A DNA stretch of 11,206 bases from NCBI GenBank assembly GCA_031267115.1, contig JAIRZS010000273.1:1-11206 (forward strand). The letters are read 5' to 3'. This DNA is from Treponema sp. (GTDB lineage Bacteria; Spirochaetota; Spirochaetia; Treponematales; Breznakiellaceae). Positions 1 to 7,537 of the stretch are shown here, one piece after another; position 1 is the first letter of the stretch, and each line of letters opens with the position of its first letter. The notes beneath the pieces are model-generated. The model was not told the origin of the DNA, did no database searches, and was given only the letters and a program-made list of their open reading frames with translations. Both the position numbers and the translations under genes were made by a program.

Positions 1-135
1 GGGGTCAAGGTAGCAGTAGGGCGGATAGTCGTTGCTCGTCCCCACGCGGAGCCGCTGTACCGATTCGGCTTCCTTTTTGGCGCAGCCCAAAGCCAGGAGA
101 ACCACGATTAGCGGGAAAAAGGGCAGTTTTTTCAT
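1..135 (-). CDS. Amino-acid ABC transporter substrate-binding lipoprotein, N-terminal fragment (gene runs off the window)
   Basis: Reading leftward from an ATG at 135, an open frame of 45 codons continues to the window edge. It begins MKKLPFFPLIVVLLALGCAKK: two lysines, a hydrophobic stretch, then a Cys at residue 18 in a lipobox-like context (A-L-G-C), as in a type II signal peptide. After a short polar linker comes LRVGTSNDYPPYCYLDP, the usual opening beta strand of family 3 solute-binding proteins (LRVGT...YPPF.Y.D). An AAGGA ribosome site lies at 143-147. Known family role: the lipid-anchored extracytoplasmic receptor that delivers an amino acid to the permease pair. The divergent permease/ATPase operon starting at 265 supports this directly. 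Everything past residue 45 is outside the window, so ligand specificity and integrity cannot be judged. Confidence 0.85.
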   Translation of the reverse strand, partial: MKKLPFFPLIVVLLALGCAKKEAESVQRLRVGTSNDYPPYCYLDP

Positions 136-178
136 ATTCAATTCCTTAGTAAAAAATTTTCGGAAGGCCGCCGGGACC

Positions 179-207
179 TTGCATGATTTATATTATTCCT
201 ATATAAT
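179..207 (+). promoter_or_regulatory. Candidate sigma70-type promoter of the ABC permease operon
   Basis: TTGCAT (179-184), a 17-nt spacer, and a perfect TATAAT (202-207). Only three of six bases match the -35 consensus, but spacing is optimal and the -10 perfect. Transcription would start near 214, giving a ~50-nt leader that contains the strong AGAGGGGAG ribosome site at 251-259. Inferred from sequence only. Confidence 0.5.
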
Positions 208-224
208 TTATATGAAAATGTCAA
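196..224 (-). promoter_or_regulatory. Candidate promoter of the divergent binding-protein gene
   Basis: On the minus strand a perfect TTGACA lies at 224-219. A weak -10 follows at either 17-nt spacing (TAGGAA, 201-196) or 15-nt spacing (TATAGG, 203-198). It overlaps the TATAAT of the rightward promoter, so the two polymerases would compete for the same ~45 bp. The -10 is ambiguous, hence modest confidence. Confidence 0.4.
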
Positions 225-240
225 GCGGCAAATCCGCCGC
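225..240. promoter_or_regulatory. Small inverted repeat, possible operator
   Basis: GCGGC (225-229) and GCCGC (236-240) form 5-bp arms around AAATCC. It lies between the divergent promoters and the permease start, in the leader of the rightward transcript. Arms this short in GC-rich DNA can arise by chance; no regulator gene is in view. Confidence 0.2.
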
Positions 241-264
241 AGTACTATTTAGAGGGGAGTTGTC

Positions 265-957
265 ATGCCGGATTTTTTTCGATGGGAAAACGCCCTGTAT
301 TTCCTGCCCAAGGTTCTCTCCGCCCTGCCGGTCACCCTGGGAATCGTGCTGGCCGCCACGGCCTCCGGCCTGGTTCTGGGGCTTGCCGCGGCCCTGTTCC
401 AGGTTGAGCGCGTTCCCGTGGTACGGCGCTTCTGCCGGCCCTGCGTCTCCTTTATCCGAGGCACCCCCATCATCATCCAGATGTTCATCGTGTATTACGG
501 GCTGCCCCTTTTGCTGATAAAGGCCGGTATTGACATTACCCGGGCCGGCAAAATCTGGTTTGTTTACATCACCTACGGGATAAATTCCGGCGCGTATTTT
601 TCGGAAATTTTCCGCTCGGCGATTCTGGCTGTGCCGAAATCGCAGCGGGACGCGGCGGCGGCTTTCGGGCTGACCAGGGCGCAGACCTACCGCCGCATAG
701 TCCTGCCGCAAAGTGTGGTTATCGCCATCCCCGCCTTCGGCACCATGATGACGGGACTGCTGCAGGACACATCCCTTGCCTTTACCCTCGGTATACTCGA
801 CGTTATCGGCAGGGTACGCGCCTTGGGGGCCCTGACCAGCCGTATTCTGGAAGGCTATGTCGTCGCCGCGGGGGTGTTTGTCCTTTTAAGCCTGGGGCTG
901 GAGAAATTCTTCGGCTTTATCGAAAAACGCGCCGCCCGTCAGGGGGCGGTACTATGA
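265..957 (+). CDS. Polar amino-acid ABC transporter permease (first subunit)
   Basis: A 230-residue inner-membrane permease of the His/Glu/Gln/Arg/opine family. Visible marks are the FIRGTP motif (residues 63-68), typical of this family, and the cytoplasmic EAA coupling loop (residues 129-149, DAAAAFG...IVLPQ) that docks on the ATPase. Hydrophobic segments fall at about 12-45, 65-86, 97-116, 150-180 and 196-215, giving the usual five-helix pattern at normal length. The ATG at 265 has AGAGGGGAG 5-6 nt upstream, a strong ribosome site. The gene's TGA overlaps the next gene's ATG (ATGA), so the two permeases are probably made together as a heterodimer. Transport of a polar amino acid is family knowledge; the exact substrate is not visible here. 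The arrangement of two permeases with one ATPase resembles the TcyLMN cystine systems, a possibility only. Confidence 0.93.
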   Translation: MPDFFRWENALYFLPKVLSALPVTLGIVLAATASGLVLGLAAALFQVERVPVVRRFCRPCVSFIRGTPIIIQMFIVYYGLPLLLIKAGIDITRAGKIWFVYITYGINSGAYFSEIFRSAILAVPKSQRDAAAAFGLTRAQTYRRIVLPQSVVIAIPAFGTMMTGLLQDTSLAFTLGILDVIGRVRALGALTSRILEGYVVAAGVFVLLSLGLEKFFGFIEKRAARQGAVL

Positions 958-1664
958 ATTTCAGCTTTTCTTTTCTGCTGACCGCCCTCGCCGCCGCTTC
1001 GGCGAAAATCCCGGTGACCCTGCTCCTCTCCACCGCGCCGATGCTGGCCGGATGCGCCATCGGCCTTGGCATAGCCCTGGTCCGCTTCTTCCGCCTCCCG
1101 GTCCTCGCCTTCCTCTTCCGCTGGGGAGTCACCATTGTCAAGGGCATACCGGTAGTGCTTATCCTGCTTGTGTTCTACGTATGGACTGCGGTTTTTTACG
1201 AACCGGTTATGGGGTTCTTCGGTGTCACGGCGGCGTTTAAAAACCTGAACAAGGCCCTGATAGCCATAGCCGCCCTTTCCGTCTACGCAGTGGTGGGCCT
1301 TTCCGAAGCCTTCCGGGGGGGCCTTGCCGCGGTAAGAAAGGGGCAATTTGACGCGGCTTTCGCGGCGGGCCTGGACCTGCGCCAGACCTTACTGCGCGTT
1401 ATCCTGCCCCAGGCGCTTCCCGCATCGCTCCCCATGATGGGAAACATTTTCATCGCCCTTACCAAGGCCGCCGCGCTTGCGTCCATGGTCTCCGTCATTG
1501 ACGTGATGAACGCCGCGGTTATCAGCGCCAACAACAACTATCGTTTTTTGGAGGCATACATCGCCGCCGCCCTGATCTACTGGATGATATGTATCATTAT
1601 CGAAAAACTATTTTTCGCGTTGGAGAAATACTTTGCGGGGAAAACCGGGAACGTACATGGATAA
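954..1664 (+). CDS. Polar amino-acid ABC transporter permease (second subunit)
   Basis: A 236-residue permease of the same family as its upstream neighbour and its likely dimer partner. KGIP (residues 63-66) replaces the partner's RGTP, and the EAA coupling loop is at about 133-153 (DAAFAAG...VILPQ). Hydrophobic helices occur at about 7-43, 55-80, 100-118, 155-185 and 197-218. The ATG at 954 overlaps the preceding stop by four bases, consistent with translational coupling. The 3' end overlaps the ATPase start by 8 bp. Together with the binding protein encoded divergently and the downstream ATPase it completes the importer. Substrate is undetermined. Confidence 0.92.
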   Translation: MNFSFSFLLTALAAASAKIPVTLLLSTAPMLAGCAIGLGIALVRFFRLPVLAFLFRWGVTIVKGIPVVLILLVFYVWTAVFYEPVMGFFGVTAAFKNLNKALIAIAALSVYAVVGLSEAFRGGLAAVRKGQFDAAFAAGLDLRQTLLRVILPQALPASLPMMGNIFIALTKAAALASMVSVIDVMNAAVISANNNYRFLEAYIAAALIYWMICIIIEKLFFALEKYFAGKTGNVHG

Positions 1665-2430
1665 CAGAATTGCAATAGAAGTCCGGGGCGTAAAAAAATC
1701 CTTCGGCCCGCTGCAGGTTTTAAAGGGCATTGACCTGACCGTGAAAAACGGCGAGGTGGCCGCGCTTTTGGGGCCATCCGGCTCGGGCAAGACAACCCTG
1801 CTGCGCTGCCTTAACTTTCTGGAAAAGGCCGACGGGGGAACTATGCGCATCGGGGACGATGCGGCGGATCTGCGGAACATTTCCCGGCGCCGGATCCTCT
1901 CCATGCGCCGCAAAACAGCGATGGTGTTTCAGAACTACGATCTCTTTTTGAACAAGACAGTTCTGGAAAACGTCACCGAGGGCCTGGTCACCGCCCGCAG
2001 GGTTCCCCGGGAAGAAGCCCTGGCACGGGCGGAAAAGGTTTTGGAACAGGTCGGGTTAAGGGACAAGCTGGACGCCCGGCCCTGCCAGCTTTCCGGCGGG
2101 CAGCAGCAGCGCGCCGGGATTGCCCGGGCCCTGGCGGTGAATCCCGAGGTCATTCTGTTTGACGAGCCCACCTCGGCGCTTGATCCCGAAAAGGTCAAGG
2201 GAATACTCGACCTAATACGGGCCGTCGCGGAGAGCGGCGTTACGATGATCATCGTTACCCACGAAATGGAATTCGCCTGGGAGGTGGCCGGTAAGATCAT
2301 CTTTATGGATAACGGTGAGATAGTGGAGGAGGGCGATCCAAAGCAGGTGTTCGGCAGTCCCCGGCAGGAACGGACCAGAGCCTTTCTCTCCCGTTTTACC
2401 GGCACCAAGCCGCCTGAATATTTTATATGA
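1657..2430 (+). CDS. Polar amino-acid ABC transporter ATP-binding protein
   Basis: A cytoplasmic ATPase of 257 residues that powers the two upstream permeases. All catalytic elements are present: Walker A GPSGSGKT (39-46), Q-loop Gln92 (VFQNYDLF), signature LSGGQ (145-149), Walker B VILFDE (165-170), D-loop SALD, and H-loop His202 (IVTHEM). The text around the Q-loop (NYDLFLNKTVLENV) recalls cystine-type ATPases more than the common NFNLFPHMTV form, a weak hint to substrate. I chose the ATG at 1657 because MDNRIAIEVRGVKKSFG matches the family's normal N-terminus; an in-frame TTG at 1633, preceded by GGAGA, would add eight residues and cannot be excluded. The stop overlaps the next gene's ATG (ATGA at 2427-2430). 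Confidence 0.93.
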   Translation: MDNRIAIEVRGVKKSFGPLQVLKGIDLTVKNGEVAALLGPSGSGKTTLLRCLNFLEKADGGTMRIGDDAADLRNISRRRILSMRRKTAMVFQNYDLFLNKTVLENVTEGLVTARRVPREEALARAEKVLEQVGLRDKLDARPCQLSGGQQQRAGIARALAVNPEVILFDEPTSALDPEKVKGILDLIRAVAESGVTMIIVTHEMEFAWEVAGKIIFMDNGEIVEEGDPKQVFGSPRQERTRAFLSRFTGTKPPEYFI

Positions 2431-3380
2431 GGGCAAGACTCCTCATTCTTTGCGGGGCAGCCGCGCTTGTTATCGGAGGAATCATGCCGAAGGGTGTCCG
2501 TACCCATGTTCTCAGCAGGGCATTCAATGAAATGGCCATAGGCGGCGAATCCGGCCGCCATGACGGTTTCGATCCCCGGACCGGATCGATAGACTTTAGC
2601 GCTTCGGTAATCGAGGAGTTGGGCATCGCGCAGGGCGCGGACCGCCTTGCCGGCTACCTCTACCGGCCTCTCGGTCCGCCAAATACGCGAAGACTGGTGA
2701 TTTTCTTTTCGGGATCCCACGGCTTGAACGCCGCCATGGCGGGGCCGCTCGCAAAGGCGTATAACCTTGGCGGTATTGCCGTGCTTGGCGTAGATTACCG
2801 GGGCTTCGGCGGAAGCGGGGACAGCCTGAACGGGGCGTCCATTACCGAAGCGGCAATCTACAAAGACGCGCGGGCTATATACCGCTATGCCGTCACCGTT
2901 CTCGGGGCAAGGCCGGACGGCATCATCCTGTACGGCTTTTCTTTGGGCGGGGCAGTTGCCGCGAAACTCGCCGCGGATCTTGCCGAAGAGGGCGCCAGAC
3001 CCGCCGGCATAGTACTGCACAGCAGCATCCGCGACATGACCCACGCCGCAGCCGGTTCCCTTCCCCTGCCTGGGCCGCTGGCCCTTGCTGCGGGCTGGTT
3101 TGGCGGCATTCTTACCGGCGGTTCGTACAACACGGCGGCGCATCTTCGCCGTCTCTTCCGCGCAGCGCCCGATATTCCCGTACAGTTCCGGGGCGGCAGT
3201 GCCGAAGCCGGGGACGACCTTTCCCTCTCAAGAACAAAACTTGACAGAATCGGCCATTTTACCCGGCGCTCCGTCCTGAACGGCAACGGCCCCCACCAGC
3301 TTGCCGGGAGCAAATACGCCGCCAACACCGAAAACCCGCCTTTTTTAACAGGTAGTAAAGCCTGTCCCAAAACCAATTGA
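2427..3380 (+). CDS. Membrane-anchored or exported alpha/beta hydrolase, last gene of the ABC operon
   Basis: A 317-residue alpha/beta-hydrolase-fold protein. Residues 4-20 form a hydrophobic signal peptide or anchor. The fold shows as strand LVIFFSGSHG (90-99, oxyanion region), VDYRGFGGSG (122-131), and the nucleophile elbow GFSLGG with Ser172. The acid is probably in GGSAEAGDDLSLS (Asp263/264) and the catalytic His is probably His290 in NGNGPHQLAG, giving a complete triad. Substrate is unknown; such enzymes cleave esters, amides or acyl groups. The ATG overlaps the ATPase stop (ATGA) and lacks a ribosome site of its own, so translation is likely coupled to the importer. The last residues (KACPKTN) are encoded by the left arm of a 16-bp inverted repeat, suggesting the original C-terminus was altered when the repeat arrived. 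Catalytic residue assignment is by motif, not alignment. Confidence 0.8.
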   Translation: MRARLLILCGAAALVIGGIMPKGVRTHVLSRAFNEMAIGGESGRHDGFDPRTGSIDFSASVIEELGIAQGADRLAGYLYRPLGPPNTRRLVIFFSGSHGLNAAMAGPLAKAYNLGGIAVLGVDYRGFGGSGDSLNGASITEAAIYKDARAIYRYAVTVLGARPDGIILYGFSLGGAVAAKLAADLAEEGARPAGIVLHSSIRDMTHAAAGSLPLPGPLALAAGWFGGILTGGSYNTAAHLRRLFRAAPDIPVQFRGGSAEAGDDLSLSRTKLDRIGHFTRRSVLNGNGPHQLAGSKYAANTENPPFLTGSKACPKTN

Positions 3381-3413
3381 CTATGCGCCAAAGCGCATGG
3401 TTTTGGGACAGGC
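3360..3413. repeat. Long perfect hairpin at the end of the hydrolase gene
   Basis: Arms of 16 bp (3360-3375 and 3398-3413; GCCTGTCCCAAAACCA and its exact complement) enclose a second 6-bp palindrome, ATGCGC (3383-3388) CAAA GCGCAT (3393-3398). The hydrolase stop (3378-3380) lies in it. No T-run follows on either strand, so it is not a canonical terminator, though it could block or protect RNA 3' ends for the convergent genes. Confidence 0.8.
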
Positions 3414-3415
3414 AT

Positions 3416-3428
3416 GAGCCGTTGGCTC
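3416..3428. repeat. Small hairpin of the cluster
   Basis: GAGCC (3416-3420), loop GTT, GGCTC (3424-3428). It begins two bases after the preceding 16-bp hairpin and is one of four consecutive stem-loops. Confidence 0.5.
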
Positions 3429-3430
3429 TT

Positions 3431-3485
3431 GGAGAAAACCGCAATTTCTTGTAATACCAGAATTTATGATCCTGCGGTTTTCTCC
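3431..3485. repeat. Hairpin with 13-bp perfect arms
   Basis: GGAGAAAACCGCA (3431-3443) and its exact complement (3473-3485) flank a 29-nt loop rich in A and T. It is the third stem-loop of the intergenic cluster. No open frame fits in the loop. Confidence 0.75.
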
Positions 3486-3496
3486 GGGGATAAGAA

Positions 3497-3527
3497 GCTT
3501 TCCCAAAAACTGAAGTTTTGGGAAAGC
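3497..3527. repeat. Hairpin with 12-bp perfect arms
   Basis: GCTTTCCCAAAA (3497-3508) pairs with TTTTGGGAAAGC (3516-3527) around a 7-nt loop. The CCCAAAA/TTTTGGG core is shared with the hairpin at 3360-3413, suggesting related elements. It could act as a terminator-like structure for leftward parC transcripts, but it has no clear downstream U-tract. Confidence 0.7.
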
Positions 3528-3545
3528 CTCAAGATATTATGATTT

Positions 3546-3616
3546 AAATGACCTATCTCGCCCTGAAGCTCCCCCGCGAGCCGGTTCTTGGGTATTACAC
3601 CCGCGCTTTCCAATAA
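3546..3616 (+). repeat. Dispersed repeat, degenerate copy B
   Basis: Similar, in opposite orientation, to 10863-10941. Both start with AAATGA, continue with CTCG..CTGA.GCTCCCC, differ by a short indel, and end in 34 identical bases (here 3583-3616). An ATG at 3548 opens a 22-codon frame (MTYLALKLPREPVLGYYTRAF...), but the other copy reads in a different frame after the indel, so I do not call a gene. Origin unknown. Confidence 0.7.
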
Positions 3617-3649
3617 CAGCCTGCGGCGCGTCCGGGGGCCGTACAGCGC

Positions 3650-5575
<1,926 letters not shown>

Positions 5576-5583
5576 ATTATTTT

Positions 5584-5613
5584 ATTTTAACGGTAAATGC
5601 GCGTTGTTTGCAA
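5584..5613 (-). promoter_or_regulatory. Candidate parC promoter, possibly giving a leaderless mRNA
   Basis: Reading leftward: TTGCAA (5613-5608), 18-nt spacer, TAAAAT (5589-5584), then only eight A/T bases before the ATG at 5575. The normal start distance would place +1 at or within two bases of the ATG. The absence of any ribosome site upstream of parC fits this. A 17-nt spacing gives TTAAAA instead. Confidence 0.45.
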
Positions 5614-5661
5614 GCGCCCCATAAAAACCGGGAATTGCCCGCCGATGAATCCGGCCCGCTG

Positions 5662-7044
5662 TTATGGAAGGTTCGCAGCGGGGCCCGGGACCCGGTCGCC
5701 CATCGGGGTATAGGGTGTGGGCCGGGATACGGACTTGTACGCGGGGCGGATAATTTTGCCCGCGTTCACCAGTTCTTCTATACGGTGGGCGCTCCAGCCG
5801 GCGATACGGGACACGGCGAAAAGCGGGGTAAAGAGTTCTTCGGGCAGATCCAGCATGCTGTAAACAAAACCGGAATAGAAATCCACATTGGCGCTGACCC
5901 CTTTGTACATTTTCCGCTTCTTCGCGATAATCTGGGGGGCCAGGTATTCGACCTTTGAATAAAGCACGTATTCTTCCCTGCGTTTTTTTTCTTCCGCCAG
6001 TCGTTCCACGAAGTGCCGGAAGATAAGCGCCCTGGGATCGGAGAGAGAGTAAACCGCGTGGCCTATGCCGTAGATCAGGCCCGACTTGTCGAAAGCCTCC
6101 CCGCTGAGGATCTTTTCAAGATAGGCGGATATCTCGTTGTCATCATTCCAGTCGGAAATTTTTTCCTGCATTTCCCGGAGCATCCGCACGACCTTTATGT
6201 TCGCCCCGCCGTGCCTGGGGCCTTTGAGGGAACCCAGGGAAGCGGCAACGGAGGAATAGGTGTCCGTATGCGACGAGGTAACCACATGCGTTGTAAAAGT
6301 AGAATTGTTACCGCCGCCGTGTTCCGCGTGAAGCACCAGGACAAGGTCCAGAATACGCGCCTCAAAGGAAGTATAGCTGGAATCCTGCCGCAGCATGTGC
6401 AGGATATTTTCGGCGATGGAAAGCCCCGGCTTGGGCGGGTGGATTACCAGGCTCTGGTTGTTGTGGTAGTGGGCAAAGGACTGGTACCCGTAAACCGCGA
6501 GCAGGGGAAACCGGGCTATAAGCTGGACAGACTGGCGGATCACGTTGGCCGCGGAGATATCGTCCGGGTTGTCGTCGTAGGCGTAAAGGGTCAGCACGCT
6601 TTTGGCCAGGGAATTCATCATGTCCTTGCTGGGGGCGTTCATGATCGTGTCCCGGACAAAGCTGTCCGGCAGGACGGCGTTTTCTTCCAGAAGTGCCGAA
6701 AAGTCCTCGAATTCTTTTTTAAGCGGCAGGTGCCCAAAGAGGAGCAGGAAACAAACTTCCTCAAAACCAAAACGGTTCTCCTTGAAAAAACCCCGGACTA
6801 TATGTTCAATGTTAATGCCCCGGTAAAACAGCTTCCCCTCGCAGGGGACCAGATCGCCGTCTTCGATAATGTACGAGACAATTTCCGAAATTTCCGTAAG
6901 GCCGACCAAAACGCCCTTGCCGCTTATATCCCTCAGGCCGCGCTTTACCTCGTATTTCGAGTAGAGTTCGTTATTGATGACCCCGCCGTTCACGACAAAA
7001 TCAGAATAGCGGCTAATAAGATCGTCTGTCTGTTCTTTTGTCAT
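5662..7044 (-). CDS. gltA: Citrate synthase (Si-type fold)
   Basis: Condenses acetyl-CoA and oxaloacetate to citrate in the cytoplasm, feeding 2-oxoglutarate and glutamate synthesis. With the start used here (460 residues) the catalytic triad is visible: His242 in LHAEHGGGNNST, His329 in GIGHAVY, and Asp388 in NVDFYSG; SRIAGWSAH near 412-420 carries the family's CoA/citrate-site motif. An N-terminal extension of about 60 residues before YRGINIE is seen in related clostridial and treponemal enzymes. The frame is open back to a GTG at 7071 and has an ATG at 7056. I prefer the ATG at 7044 because GGGGA stands 6 nt upstream and the candidate promoter would start transcription near 7056. A 2-methylcitrate synthase side activity cannot be ruled out by sequence. 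Confidence 0.9.
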   Translation of the reverse strand: MTKEQTDDLISRYSDFVVNGGVINNELYSKYEVKRGLRDISGKGVLVGLTEISEIVSYIIEDGDLVPCEGKLFYRGINIEHIVRGFFKENRFGFEEVCFLLLFGHLPLKKEFEDFSALLEENAVLPDSFVRDTIMNAPSKDMMNSLAKSVLTLYAYDDNPDDISAANVIRQSVQLIARFPLLAVYGYQSFAHYHNNQSLVIHPPKPGLSIAENILHMLRQDSSYTSFEARILDLVLVLHAEHGGGNNSTFTTHVVTSSHTDTYSSVAASLGSLKGPRHGGANIKVVRMLREMQEKISDWNDDNEISAYLEKILSGEAFDKSGLIYGIGHAVYSLSDPRALIFRHFVERLAEEKKRREEYVLYSKVEYLAPQIIAKKRKMYKGVSANVDFYSGFVYSMLDLPEELFTPLFAVSRIAGWSAHRIEELVNAGKIIRPAYKSVSRPTPYTPMGDRVPGPAANLP

Positions 7045-7062
7045 TTTAATCCCCATTATATT

Positions 7063-7091
7063 ACTATACACTATTTTAGGATTCCCCGCAA
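7063..7091 (-). promoter_or_regulatory. Candidate citrate synthase promoter
   Basis: Leftward TTGCGG (7091-7086), 17-nt spacer, TATAGT (7068-7063). Transcription would begin near 7056, leaving a ~12-nt leader that contains just the GGGGA ribosome site before the ATG at 7044. This decides against the longer starts at 7056 and 7071. Confidence 0.5.
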
Positions 7092-7239
7092 GCGGCGGGC
7101 AGAGTACCGGCGGCCACGCGCCTTTTTGGGGGGCCTGTTACCGCGCGGTCGGCGGCAGGCGGGCACAGGCCCTGTCCGGCCCCCCTACGGCCGGGCCAGG
7201 GTCCCGGCCTACCCCCCAGGCACTGAATTTGCCTGGAGA

Positions 7240-7289
7240 TTTTTACCGCAAAGCTGAAAACCGGACGCGGTTTTTACCGCAAAGCCGAA
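7240..7289. repeat. Short direct repeat pair
   Basis: Two 19-nt copies, TTTTTACCGCAAAGCTGAA (7240-7258) and TTTTTACCGCAAAGCCGAA (7271-7289), differ at one base and are 31 bp apart. The second copy continues into a purine-rich AAGAAGTCAAAGAAGTGGAAG tract that looks like the ACCGCAAAG-type intergenic repeats common in some bacteria. Confidence 0.7.
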
Positions 7290-7408
7290 GAAGTCAAAGA
7301 AGTGGAAGAAGTAAAGAGCGAAAAGCAGCAGGGAACAAAGGGCAATTGCTGACTGTTCCTGCTTATTCGGCTTTTTTGACTTAGCGGTTAAATTCTTTAC
7401 TACGGAAC

Positions 7409-7521
7409 GCGCAAGGGATTGGAGCGGTATCCTTTTTTGCCGCAGGCAAAAAAGATTCAAGCGTAAAGCCCGATCCGCGGGCCGTCCTGCCCTGCGGGCA
7501 GGCAGGCGCGCGGATGCGCCC
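7409..7521 (+). repeat. Dispersed hairpin repeat, copy 1
   Basis: The first 64 bp (7409-7472) match 10590-10653 in inverse orientation at 59 of 64 positions. The core is a 10-bp stem CTTTTTTGCC (7432-7441), loop GCA, GGCAAAAAAG (7445-7454). A variable module follows: CCTGCCC TGC GGGCAGG (7486-7502) inside ATCCGCG (7473-7479)/CGCGGAT (7509-7515), then the shared end ATGCGCCC (7514-7521). T-run before and A-run after the stem is the reverse of a terminator. It lies just past the DUF3786 stop. Looks like a REP/MITE-like element; no transposase is nearby. Confidence 0.75.
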
Positions 7522-7537
7522 AAAACCAAAAGGCGGA

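Larger units (their letters stand above)
7092..7537. other. Gene-free intergenic stretch, mosaic of hairpins and repeats
   Basis: No credible gene. Contents in order: a GC-rich imperfect hairpin (7170-7181 with 7189-7201); CCAGGC/GCCTGG (7216-7236); a direct repeat TTTTTACCGCAAAGC.GAA (7240-7258 and 7271-7289); a purine-rich AAG-type run to about 7320; an imperfect stem AAGCAG..GGAACA/TGTTCC-TGCTT around 7323-7364; a partly inverted match to the CCGC..AAGTCAAA..AAGCCGAA text near 7364-7392; and the hairpin repeat at 7409-7521. It separates the citrate synthase promoter from the end of the DUF3786 gene. Confidence 0.75.

Noticed and set aside
1633..1659. TTG start for the ATPase eight codons upstream
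   Set aside because: It has a GGAGA site, but the ATG at 1657 gives the normal family N-terminus; kept only as an alternative.
1935..3143. A 402-codon leftward frame opposite the ATPase and hydrolase genes
   Set aside because: Both genes on the plus strand have full motif support; the antisense translation has no recognisable domain and crosses a gene boundary.
3360..3527. CRISPR array
   Set aside because: The repeated arms are inverted within hairpins, with no regularly spaced direct repeats and no cas gene in the window.
6013..7257. A 414-codon rightward frame opposite citrate synthase
   Set aside because: Shadow of citrate synthase, whose catalytic residues are intact.
7323..7385. Imperfect stem followed by CGGCTTTTTTGAC, terminator-like on the plus strand
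   Set aside because: The stem has a multi-base bulge, is separated from the T-run, and no plus-strand gene precedes it.
7432..7454. T6-GCC/GGC-A6 hairpin as an intrinsic terminator
   Set aside because: The T-run precedes and the A-run follows the stem on both strands, the opposite of a terminator.
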